Part shown: one piece after another, positions 22,401 through 34,300 of the stretch
Position numbering within the stretch: position 1 is the first letter of the stretch
Layout: each line of letters starts with the position of its first letter
Source: Limnephilus marmoratus
Taxonomy: Eukaryota > Arthropoda > Insecta > Trichoptera > Limnephilidae
NCBI GenBank assembly: GCA_917880885.1
Contig: OU862908.1
Coordinates: 7,166,501-7,230,500, forward strand
Length of the DNA stretch: 64,000 bases
Direction of reading: 5' to 3'
Notes under the pieces: generated by a model
What the model was told of the DNA's origin: nothing
Databases searched by the model: none
Seen by the model: the letters and a program-made list of their open reading frames with translations, nothing else
Program-made: the position numbers and the translations under genes

Positions 22401-25400
22401 TGGAGCTCTTGCAACTTCTCCTGCCCTCCTCCTATTAAAAATTATAATATGAGCAATTGTTATTTTACATAGCTCCTCATAGGCGATATAAGACTTTTCA
22501 CATTCAAATCGTTGAGCTATATTCACTTCTAGTTTCATAACTTCCGTGCATATTTTTTTTATATCAGTAGTTAAAGGCATGACATCAGTTTTCAGCATTT
22601 TTTGAGTTTTCCTTGATTTTTCAGCGTTAGTAGAAATTTCAAATTTCCAAGCGTGACCAAAGATTATTTTAAATTCAGACAACTTGTTTTTTATAACATC
22701 TTTGGATGAAGTGGTCAGCACAGGATTCTGTATTGTTTTACGCATCAAAATATCAGCACAATCTTTTATAGCTGTACAAAGTCGTTGAGGGATGCTAGGA
22801 ATTTTTACAGAACCTGTACTTTCATCGTAACCACTATTTATTTTGACAGCGTCCATAAAAACATTAAAATGTATAGGGTCAAATGCAAGGTCAAATGAGG
22901 ATATTGCAGGATTTTTTTCTTTGATGACCATGAACAGTCTAGCGAGATCTCTCATCTTGGATGTAATGTGTGTTTTCAAATGATGTTCTTTATGATTGCT
23001 TAATAGTAGGGAACCATATGCACAAATTAATGGCTCAGACTTTGCAATTTTTGCAATAGGATCATTTTTGAACACAGGAAATATCTGAGATCTTAAAGAT
23101 TCAGTGATCTCAGAATTGTCTGGGGATAATAAAATAGCGGATGATTTTAACACTCTGCAGCGTTTTAGTGGATTTCCTTCATGTGATTGTTTTCTATTTG
23201 AACATTTTTTCAGGTGTCTATAGAGTAAACTTCTTTTGAATGTGCCACAGCATTCTATACAAACCGCATAATCTTTAGCTGTCGCAGTCGTTCTTGGGCG
23301 GCGATTCGGTAGTATTATTCCATTAACTCTATTTATCGCGTCCTGCTTATATAGATAATTGCCTCTATTTCTTATTTTCTTCGAAATTAATTCACACTTT
23401 TTTTTTCGTTCGCGCAGATCGGGATCTAAAATTTTATTATATTCAATCACTTCTGCCTCTAAGGGATGTTGGATTGTGATGTGGCGTACAAAGTTGGTTA
23501 TCAGCTTGAAGCAGTATGGACAGAAGTTTTTACGGTCATAAACTCTTGGTTTTTTACTAGCTAAATCAGATGTACATTGTTTTGAAGTTGATGACACATA
23601 GCAGTCCGTTTTCTCCTGCTTCCCTGGATGATCGCTGGTATATGAATCTAAAATTTAAAAATGCAATAACATTTTATAACATATTTAATAAATTAAATTT
23701 GTGTGGAAAATTATACAGAGTGAATTATACAAAGTTACCACACAAACTTAAACCAGCGATTCCTGAGCATATGTGGTGTGTCAGTCATTTTATTATGGGA
23801 TGACTTCTTTGTTCGATAAACTTAAACTGTATTCACGCAAGCTGTCCCGCTACAGCAGGGTTTCCCGACCCCGTGAACGGTTCGTATGTTCCCACCACTA
23901 TTCGACAGAGACAGAATTCTTTCATAAACATTAATTAAAAATGTGAATTATTTTTATTTATTTGTTAGAGTTTTAAGTTTTTAAGTGCGTAGGTTTATTA
24001 AATACGTTTGTATGTTTGCGATATTGTTTGTATGAGTGGTTCCTTTGCTGACAGTACTTCGCAACTTGTCTAGCGGCCGCGGCGTGCCAGACTGTACTCT
24101 TCACGCTAGCCTGGAACGGGAAGTGCTATTCACTATTGCACATCACGCATTGTACTGCAGATTTTGTTCAAGGTAAGATAGAAGAACTAGAGTTAGAAAT
24201 TTTGGACCTTAAGAATGATATTTAGCTAAAATCCTTAATATCAGAGGACTTTTGGAATACAGTGGACAGAGAAAAGTTCCCATTTTTGAAAAAAGCCGCA
24301 TAAAAAATTGAATCATTTTTCAGTTCGACATATTTATGCGAATCCTTGTTTTCAAACATGAACTTAATAAAATCAAGATATAGATCTCGACTCACCGATG
24401 AGCATCCTTATGATTGTTTGCTAACAGGATTATCGTCATACCCTCCTAATTATGAGGCAGTGGCCAATGATATGCATTGCCTCAGATCACATTGACATAT
24501 TGATATTATATTTTTTTTATAATTGAAACGTTGCTTGAAAATGGCTTTATCCGTGTTTGGTGACTAGATCTGAATCGCCGGGTATGCTTGAAAATGGCTT
24601 TATCCGTGTTTGGTGACCAGATCTGAATCGCCAGGTACTTCCCAACCTTCCTATTCGCCACCTCCTTCCCCTCCCCACTACCTTCAGCCTCACAACATAC
24701 CCCGATTGGGGATTCCATGGTGTCACTGGCTCCAGACGGGAGCAGTTGAGATTTTTGTGCGGTATACCCGGTAAAAAAAAACTCCACACAGGAGGCCCTT
24801 AAGAAAACGATTTCCCTCAAGGCCTATGTCATCTAAGATGCTGTGTGGAGGGTCTTTTTGAGGAGAAGAGGGAGTTAACATTGGTCTTGAAGAGACCCAT
24901 GTTGTAGGAAGGGGAAACAGAGGTCGGCAAATCGTTCCATAGCCGAGCTGTTGAGCACAAGAACGAGTCGAAGAAGCGACCAGTTCTCATGTGACAAATG
25001 TCAACCGTGTACATATGTTGGGCACGGGTTTGGCGTGTTTCCCGACTATGCACCGGTGCCGAAGGGATCAATGATGCTAGTTTCTTGGAGCATCTTCCAT
25101 TGAAATACCGGTAGAACAAGGATAGCATTCCTACCTGACGCCTGTGCCCTAAAGATTGCAATCCATCTGTTAAAATGGGAGAATTTATCAATCAATCGGA
25201 TCGCCCGCTTCTGCACAGAATCGAGGTTATTTTTCAGATATTTTGGAGCTCCAGACCAGAGGTGGCTGCCAAATTCAACTGTGGGGCGGACTTGCGATTT
25301 GTACAAGGCTAGCAGTTGTGTACTATTAAAGTATCTGCGGGCCTTGTACAGTACGCCCAGTTTTTGAGAGGCTAGCTTTACTCTGGCTTCGATAGAGCCC

Positions 25401-28325
25401 CCAAATCTGAGCTGGTCACTTAGAGTTACATCGAGCATATCAATGGAGGGCCTGTTCGGAAGGTTGCTTCCGTTGAAGGAGACGAGATTTTCATTGCGAT
25501 TGCGAGACGTAATAATACATTAAATACATTTCTCTGTGTGTATGCAATTTGAATAATAATTTTATTATTTTGAAACATTTTTGTTTATTATTTATTAATA
25601 AATTATGGGAAAATGAGAAGTTATGGGAGGAGTTTGTCGATTAAAAATATGTGGTGCCCGCCACCCTACCGATATTTTAGAATGTGCTCTAGAGTACAAA
25701 AAGGTTGGGAACCCCTGCGCTACAGCATAGCGTTTACATTACCAAGTTGGAAATTTGAAACGAGCGCTTACCATGCGCTTATCACATATATGATCAGGAA
25801 TCATTGGTTAACGTTTGTCAGATAAAGGGGTTTGTTTTACCTACCAGAATCAGACGAAATTCTCGAGGGTAACTTGAATAAGTCATCACTGCCGGACGTC
25901 ACACTTGCTTCTAAAATAAAGCATAATAATGTAATATTCGAAATAAAACAATTCATATTACGTAACGTAATATTCCGCATCACTATCGTTAATTGCTAAA
26001 ACATTTCACAATAATAAGTAACGTAATGTTGGTATGTAATGAAAAATACCTAAGATTATTGTATATTATCAGTAATTATTATGTACATAGCTACCTGAAT
26101 CTGAAGAGTTTGCAAATAGATCATCCAGTTTTTCCTCCATTTCATTAATTACGGCTCTTTTATCCTCTGAAATTGGCGAACTTTCACTTGTACTACATAT
26201 ATTTTTATCTATAAAATAACAAAACACATTAAAAATCATAAACATAATAAAACAATAAGCATAATTATCATACTTATGTGAAAATCAACAAGAATTATTA
26301 TTAAAATATCAGTGAAAAGCGTTTTTATAGAAATCATAACCTAAAATGTAATTTTACCTAAAAAAACATTTGGTAAATATCGGTTCGGACTGGCCACGAT
26401 TATTACGAATAATTTTTAGAAAAACACTTTAGATTCGCCTTAATTACTTAAAAAGGAAACTTTTTATTATATAATAAAAATTATTCGTAATAAGCGTGGC
26501 CAGTCCGAACCGATAATCACCAAACATTTTTGGTATGTCATTGATTGTAATAATTCATTATGCAACACAATATTTAAGGTTATATGATAAAATCTTACCG
26601 TTAATTGAAGAATCCATTGATATTGCAATAATGGTACCTTCGCCAGCGCGACATTTTATAAAATGCGAAAGGAAAGGATTCATATGATCCACATTGATCC
26701 ACATCCACACACGAATCGGCGGCGCCATAAATATACCAAATACCAATCTAGCGCAAATATCAACTAAATCACCGAGACAGTGTTGCCAACTTTATTTTGA
26801 CCAATTCACTACCGTAACCCATCAGAAAACAACTAAATTTGGCTATCCCTCAAACCACCGTATTATGCCAGTAAGTTAATACCTAAATATTATTTTTTTA
26901 CAGTGACTACCGCACAAGAGTCCCAACTGTTCCCGTCTGGAGCCAGTGAGACTATGGCATTCCCGGTATGTTATGAGGCTGAAGGTAATGGATAGGGGAA
27001 GGAGGTGGGGAAGATGAAGGTTGGGAAGTACCTGGCTATTCGGATCTGGTCACTAAACACGGCCAAAGCCATTTTCAAGCAACGTTTCAATTCTGAATGG
27101 TGGTCTTACACCAGGGTAATACTGAGAGTATCTTCCACTCTGGAACGTGCCGCAAATATACTATATATTATTTTAAATGAATTAATTGTGAAATAACACA
27201 AATTAATCAAATAAAATTTGAGACCTGCGGATTGTGAGTCAATGGTCTTACTCCTGGACTATGTAGGCCGTATATTGTAATTTATTTTTAAATTATTGTT
27301 TATTTTTGTTCATAATATTTTTTATAAAATACACCCAAACAACAATAAAACACCTTTTTATTATCTACTACAATACAACTAGAGACAATGCCTTTGAAAA
27401 ATAGTCACGCGTAAAGTAATTACCTAGGTACAGATCATTTTTTTAAATGAAAAACTCTAAACAAATTAATATAACTGTATGAAAAAACATATTAAATGAG
27501 TACCTAATATATTTCTGAAATTTTTAGAAAACCCTGTATAGATATCATCACATTACAACTGACTATGCTTTCGGAACGCAAAAGACAAATACATAATTAC
27601 GAAGCAAATATTTTATTTATTAAAGAAAAACTACATAAATGTGTATTAAAATACGAAATAATATAAAACTTGTAATAAAAACAAAAACCATTAACACAAA
27701 ATTAATAACGATATTATAAAAGCAATTCGTAAATCAATCTTCAATTTTAAAAAAGGGCGCGAATAGCCGGTAAATATTATAATATAATGTCTGTTCTTCT
27801 AACAGTCCACCGCGAGCGCTCGACAGTCTGGCTACCTATGTAGGAATACAACATATTATAACATTCCGGCAAACATATAACATATCGCAAAAAGATTCAA
27901 TCTGACTTAGCAATGTCATGCGATAATAGATTTTGAGGAATTTAACCATTGAGTTCAATATCGCAAAGCATTGATAAACGACTTGGAGTTTGAATGATAT
28001 TGTATGACGAGAACATCCGGCAACGTCGCATGCCGTGATGTTATAGATGCGATAAAAAGTGTACCCAATTGATGTTCTAAGTATGGATGAATATTTACTG
28101 ATAAAAAACGCATTCCGGAGCATTAACGGTCCACGTAAAAATGTCATTTATTCACTCAAAAATTTTTTTTACACCGTTCGACTCGTCTCATCGAGTTTGA
28201 TATGATGGACTTAAAAAAAAAAAAACGATGAGCCACTAAGTGCCCAAATGAGCCAGTAAGTCGAAATGATCAAGAAGTTCCGGTAATTAAAGGACGCTTT
28301 GAGCCACTAAATGCCGTAACATAAA

Positions 28326-28367
<42 letters not shown>

Positions 28368-31300
28368 TGAGAGTGTAACATGATGTTATTGAGAACAGTG
28401 CCAAGGGAAATGGGGCCAACTCATACTCAAAGAATTTCATCAAATCCTCATCAGATCGTTTGCTTATACACATCCGCTGAAACAGCAATGTTGGGTCAAC
28501 TGCAACCTTTTCATCGTGAATTTTTATCGACGAGCTGACAGAATACATTGGGAATGCCCGATCTTTGCGGGACAACTTGATGTCTGAGAATGTCAAGCCC
28601 ACTATCGCATTCATTGCCTTTTCACCAACTCGAACAGCATCGTAGCACGTTATTGTAGCATCTCCGACGACTAACCTAATCACCCATCACAATAATAATG
28701 ATTATAAAATGAATTCCACTAATCATAACAACTTACCTGCTTTCTTGCGTGCAAAAATTAATAAGGAATTTCCCATGAAGAAAAAACCCGTCTTAATAAT
28801 TTGGTAAGAAAAAACAGCTTTTTCTGAAAATGACGTTCCCAAAGTTTTAAACAAAAATTTCAATTCGTTTCGGTATTATGAGGGAGTTGTGCCGAACCGC
28901 GTGGTAAACTTGAAACGCATTTTTCTCGAAACGACTTTTTTGGAATTTGTGTGCACTCTAGCTCAGAAAGTTTTTAACCAAACATTTTAAATATGTGAAG
29001 ATACCTTATTTATATAATTACGCTCTATGTGAGCCGAAATTCGTACAAAAAAATGGCAAAAATCAAGTTTTCCTTTTAACACACCCGTAAAAAATTTAAT
29101 TTCCATTTTTTGGGTTAAATATAGGTTAACATAGAGGAGACACACGTTCTTTCAAGACCCTATTGATTTGAGATGAAAACTGTGGCCTCCAAAATGCACA
29201 CAAAAGCTATGTCTGATGATGGTGTTGGATGTATAGCAGCTGATAATTTTCATATTTTCCGAGGAAATGCTTCGAAAAATTCAAAATATTTTCTTAAATA
29301 GATGCATAAATTTATTAAAATTATATAGTTATAAATACATTGGGAATTCATATTTTACGAAAAAACTTAAAATTGCTGTAAATATTTACTGGTTGGAGAT
29401 TTATTTAAATATATTCTAAAAGGTAATAAAATTATTTACAACTTCTTTCAAATAAATTTCTTTCTTAGATGAATATTTTAGACGATATGAAGGAATGTTT
29501 GATGAAAAATGTGAGGTAAAATGATTTTTTTCGAAAATATTGACATTTGTGGAGCGTGTAACTCAAAAACGGCTGGGATTTCCAAAATTACGTATAGAAT
29601 AACAGTTGCAGATAATCTTATGAGCTTTTACTTATTCTATAAAAGTTTTCCTCTGCGACGCACCGTTAAACGGAAATCCGAAAATCGGGACCTTCCCCCC
29701 CCCCCTTCCCCCTCCCCCCCTTCCCCCCTTAGCTCAACACCTAGAGGTCAGGACTTTTAGTATGTTCACACCCTAAGCACCCTAAACAAGTCCTGAAAGA
29801 ATCGCTTAGGTTCCTGCTCACGCACTCTACATCTCCTTCCTTTACTGGACTATACTGAATAATTTAAAGACTACTTTACTGCGTGGTACAACTGTAAACA
29901 GTGCATTTGCATTGCATTTAATAGTTCACCAAATAATTGTAAATTTTTCTGCTTAAAATGTTATTATTCCTTCTTGAGATCATTAAGGGCCTTTAATCAG
30001 TCAGCAGCCTACATCCAAATTTCGTCGAAAGATGTTCTTAAGATCGTACAGGGCGGTTCCAAAGAGAAAGATTAATTATTCTCCGTACCAGTTTTTTTAA
30101 ATTACAATTCAATATCGATTTTATTTCATTCAAAATTTGCTTTAATTTATATCTTCATTCAAAAATGATGAAAGGCGTGATGTCGAAACTAAAAATTAAA
30201 ATTATGTCCTTTTTGTAATTATTTTTTGATCACAGGTATTTATAATTTTTCAATAATGTCTAAGCAAAATAAGAATGTAAAAAAATCATAAGTATATTAG
30301 TTTATAAGACCGTAAATAAATATCCAAACTGAAGTATTTTCTTCATTTTTAATTTTTTAAACTTTTATTAGTAAAATCTCAAATTATAATATTTAATTAA
30401 ATGAAGACAATATTAGCGAAACTCAATCGAAAATCTGGAGACAGAAAAATCAGAAAAGGTATTGCGGAGCCAATATCTTTTCTGATTTTTCTGTCTCCAG
30501 ATTTTCGATTGAGTTTAGCTAACATTGTCTTCATTTAATGAAGTATTTTCGTCACAAAGAAGAAACCGATTATTCTATCTCATTCTCTCACGGGCTAAAT
30601 CCTATAGACTTATGTGTATGTCTCTTTTTAGTGTCGCTTTTTTTCATTTCATCGAGTTTCAATTCATAACGGTGCTAAAGTAGTTTTCACTTCAAAAATA
30701 TTCAACAATACTTGTGACATGAATCAATCGCTACGAATTGAGCATGGTAAATAATGAAATAAACATGGATATCTCATTTATTTTCATATTCTTTCAAGTA
30801 ACTTCGTAAAATTTTTGGCAAACAATTTAATGACCCTCGAAATACAAGGCAATACGTTTCAAGCAGACATGCTTTCTAATTTTGAGACTGATGATGTTTT
30901 TATCAAAAGAAATATTTTATTTTTCAATTTCGTTTTACTAACAAATGTTTCAGGGCCCCGCAGACATTATCTTGAAGAACATTGAGGAGTGTGAAAGTCC
31001 TGAATCTTACCCGAATAGGATAATAATTTCAAGAAGGAAATTAAACCGAACTACCGACGCTTTCAGCGCTGACATCATACTCCACATAGACGTGGACGAT
31101 ACTGTAGCGGTAACCGCATTTATTAATCTTAACTTATTAAAAACAATATCTCTGTTAGTTACTGGAAACACTTTTTCACTTAAGAGGTAAATACTTAGCT
31201 TAACTCGACGAATGTTGAAGCGAACGAAACGATTGCGATAGCAGTGAACTATTCACTTATGTGTTTGCAATATTGGAATGCACCATCTTGTGATCTTAAA

Positions 31301-34300
31301 CCCTTAAAAACATATCTTTTCTGTGCTCTTTCCTAACAGAGGTTGGATGTAGTAGTGCTGTATGTAGTGCTCTGTACTAGATGTGCATTTTTCTATCGCG
31401 TTTACTTCAACCTTACCCTGAAATGTAATAGAACATTAGCACTCCTCGTAATGTGGTCAAGATTTTCCAGTAATAATATTATTTTTAGATACACGACATT
31501 AAATCTGCAATCCATCTGTAATTTAAAAACTTTGGAATTAAAATTTATACCTACCATTAATATGATGCTTATTTCTTCAACGTCATTTTATCTTTTTTTA
31601 AACTGTCTCCCTGAATCATACACTAATCACGTAAAAGGCCATTGGGAAGTTGAAAATGAATTTATAAATAAAATTAAGTAATAAATATTTGACGAACTAG
31701 CAAATCATACATATTTCGACTACCATAATACGTGCATGTGCCTCGTGTAGTAGTCGAAAAACCTGTACAAAAATGTATACAAAAGTTATTTTAAGAACAA
31801 AGAAAAAAAATTGCACCTATTATCATTTTTTCAATAATTTCTGAATTACTATCATTTTTCACGAGTATTTTTAAGAAACACTAAACTCGAAGAGTCAAAG
31901 TGAAAGAAATTACGGTTTTTAAAATTGATTTGTTTTTTTAATCATTTAATTATACATTTATTAACGCCTAAATCAAGCTTTTATTTGTACCGATTACAAA
32001 ACAGTTCGTCCGATCAAATGAAGATTCTCCAAGCCTTCCCTATTACGTGAGAACCCCTTGATCTCTTAAGAGCGTTTAACCAGCCAGCGGACGAAAATCC
32101 ACATTTCGTCGAAAGTTGTTCTTCCGATCGTGCAGGGCGGTTACAATGAGAAAGATTGATTATTCTCCGTACCAGCTTTTTTAAATTATAACTCAATATC
32201 GAATGTATTTCAATCCAAATAAGCTTTAATTTATACCTTCATCCAAAAATGCTGAAAGGCGTGATGATAAAACTATCAAAATAGTGTACTTTTTGTAGTT
32301 ATTTTTTGATTATAAGTATTTATCATTTTTCAATAATGTCTAAATTTAATAAGAATGTTAAAAAAATCTGAAATATATTAGTTTGTAAGTGCGCAAATAA
32401 ATACACAAATGGACCAATTTTCGTCAAGAAACACATGTACGTACATATTTTTTAATGATTTTATTGAAACTAAAATTAAAATTCTAATACATAACTTTGC
32501 TAGATAATGTATTGATTTATTTTACTGCATGATTACATTATTTGAAATGGGTGTGGTATAATACAAAAACTTTTTTGAAAATTTAACAAATCTGCCAACG
32601 ACCTATGGAATAACCTTATTATACTAAAAATTAAAAAAAATTCTAAAAATTTATTACATAACTATGCTAGATAAAAGAACAATCTTTCGAAATCCATTTA
32701 TAATTTTTTGTGGAAAAGAGTCAATACGTCTAAAAACTTTTTTGAAAATGACGTATTTCCGGCTTTCTCTGGTAATGCCCTCTTAAGAGATATTTGATCA
32801 GTGGCTGAGTTGGAATCGCGTTCGGGTCCCACCTAGGTGTATTGTGTTCAATTCCCGCGCTGACCAAGACCTCCATCACGAAAAAAGCAATATTTTCCGC
32901 TTACTGTAGTGGCAGTAGGAGATTTTCTAATGTTGTCAAGTTATACGTTATCCGGGAATGTTTGTATTTTTTTTAATAAATTGCAAATCCATAGTGGAAG
33001 ATACTCTCAGTATCGCCCTGGTGTAAGATCACCATTCAGAAATGAAACGTTGCTTGAAATGGCTTTAGCCGTGTTTGGTGACCAGAACTGAATAGCCAGA
33101 TACTTCCCCACCTTCCTCTTCCCTATCTCCTTCCCCTCCCCACTACCTTCAGCCTCACAAGATACCCCAATTGGGGATGCCATAGTCCCACTGGCTCCAG
33201 ACGGCAGCAGTCGAGTATTCATGTAAAAAAAATCTGTATTTTCATGTATTTAACAACTAGCTGACACGGCGAACTTCGTACCGCCTCAGAATCACTAACT
33301 GTTGCTAGCTGAATTAAATAATTATTAGCTGAATTAAATTTAGTTTTTTATTATGTTGAAATGAATGCTCAAAACGAAATAAGTTCATTAAATGTACAAA
33401 AATCAAAAGCAAACGTATTTTAATTACGTTATCGTGTTTTAATAACATTGTTACGATACTGTGATGGCGAAAAAAGACAATAAACATACGTCCCTTATCG
33501 CCATAATGCTGCAGTTCTTTCTTAGGCATTAAATAATGGTGAGACACACAAAATACGTGTGACTGTTTCCCCCAAAGTTTTTTTTTGCGACGGGAAATGC
33601 ATTTCATTTTCTTTATATGAATGAGGGAGATTTATGATAATGATTTTATTTTTCCTTTAGAAGGGTGCAGACATACGTTCACCGTTTGTCTCATTTTCGA
33701 TTGTTTTCATTTAGTGTGTAAGAAAGAGGGGCAGCATTATATGTTAGAACAAAAGCAAAACAATCAGCGCATTGACATTTAACGTTTTGAATTTTCGGAA
33801 CTCACTCACACATCAATACTATACTTATCACAATACTGCTGCAGCTCTTTCAAAAGATGAGAATTCGAAAAGAATTTTCTTAATAATTTTTTTTCGTGAA
33901 TTTTTCCGATGTTTTAATAGCTATCTGCTACTCAGGGCGGGACAAATCCAACAAATCACTGATCATAAAAATCGATCTAATCGTTCTTAAGTTATAAATG
34001 GTGTAACTGACCCGACTTTGTTTTATACATTAAGATATTATTTACTATCCAGGTTGACATAAACGTGGCCAAGTGGGGAGACGGTGGTTACAAGCCAAAC
34101 TACTTGGTATTAAATGATACAAACGCTTGCGGTTTTGCCTTCAAATGGTTATCAAGTTCCATGAAAGAGTGGCTCAGAGGCTTTGGCCGCCCGGAGTCCT
34201 GTCCTATCCTGAAGGTATACCATAAAAAATTATTTGTAATATTATACGAGTATGTCGTAGACTGATCATAAAATCAGGCAGATCATCATATATCTACTCA

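Larger units (their letters stand above)
18575..29852. mobile_element. 11,278-bp element with long inverted arms, inside intron 1 of gene B
   Basis: The left end reads TAGTCCAGTAAA and the right end TTTACTGGACTA, an exact inverted match of 12 bases. The flanks carry a 3-bp direct repeat TAC (18572-18574 and 29853-29855). The arms are long: 18575-19420 and 28372-29852 are inverted copies at roughly 95% identity by eye, with about 500 bp missing from the left arm. Each arm contains a fragment of the nuclease-type protein also encoded by the element at 39053-42914. The middle holds the tyrosine-recombinase gene (21537-26728) plus SINE and LINE insertions. Two readings are possible: one large element (or a snapback derivative) carrying the recombinase, or two separate inverted truncated copies. 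The matching TAC repeats favour a single insertion. Confidence 0.6.

Noticed and set aside
24506..24820. Two overlapping minus-strand frames of 80-104 codons
   Set aside because: They run antisense through a SINE-B copy; the similar frame at 33007-33222 exists only because it is the same repeat.
27836..28147. 103-codon minus-strand frame as a gene
   Set aside because: No signal peptide, domain or relative was recognised; an AT-rich region between repeats makes chance likely.
31343..31681. 112-codon plus-strand frame in intron 2 of gene B
   Set aside because: No motif or splice context; its composition equals that of the intron around it.
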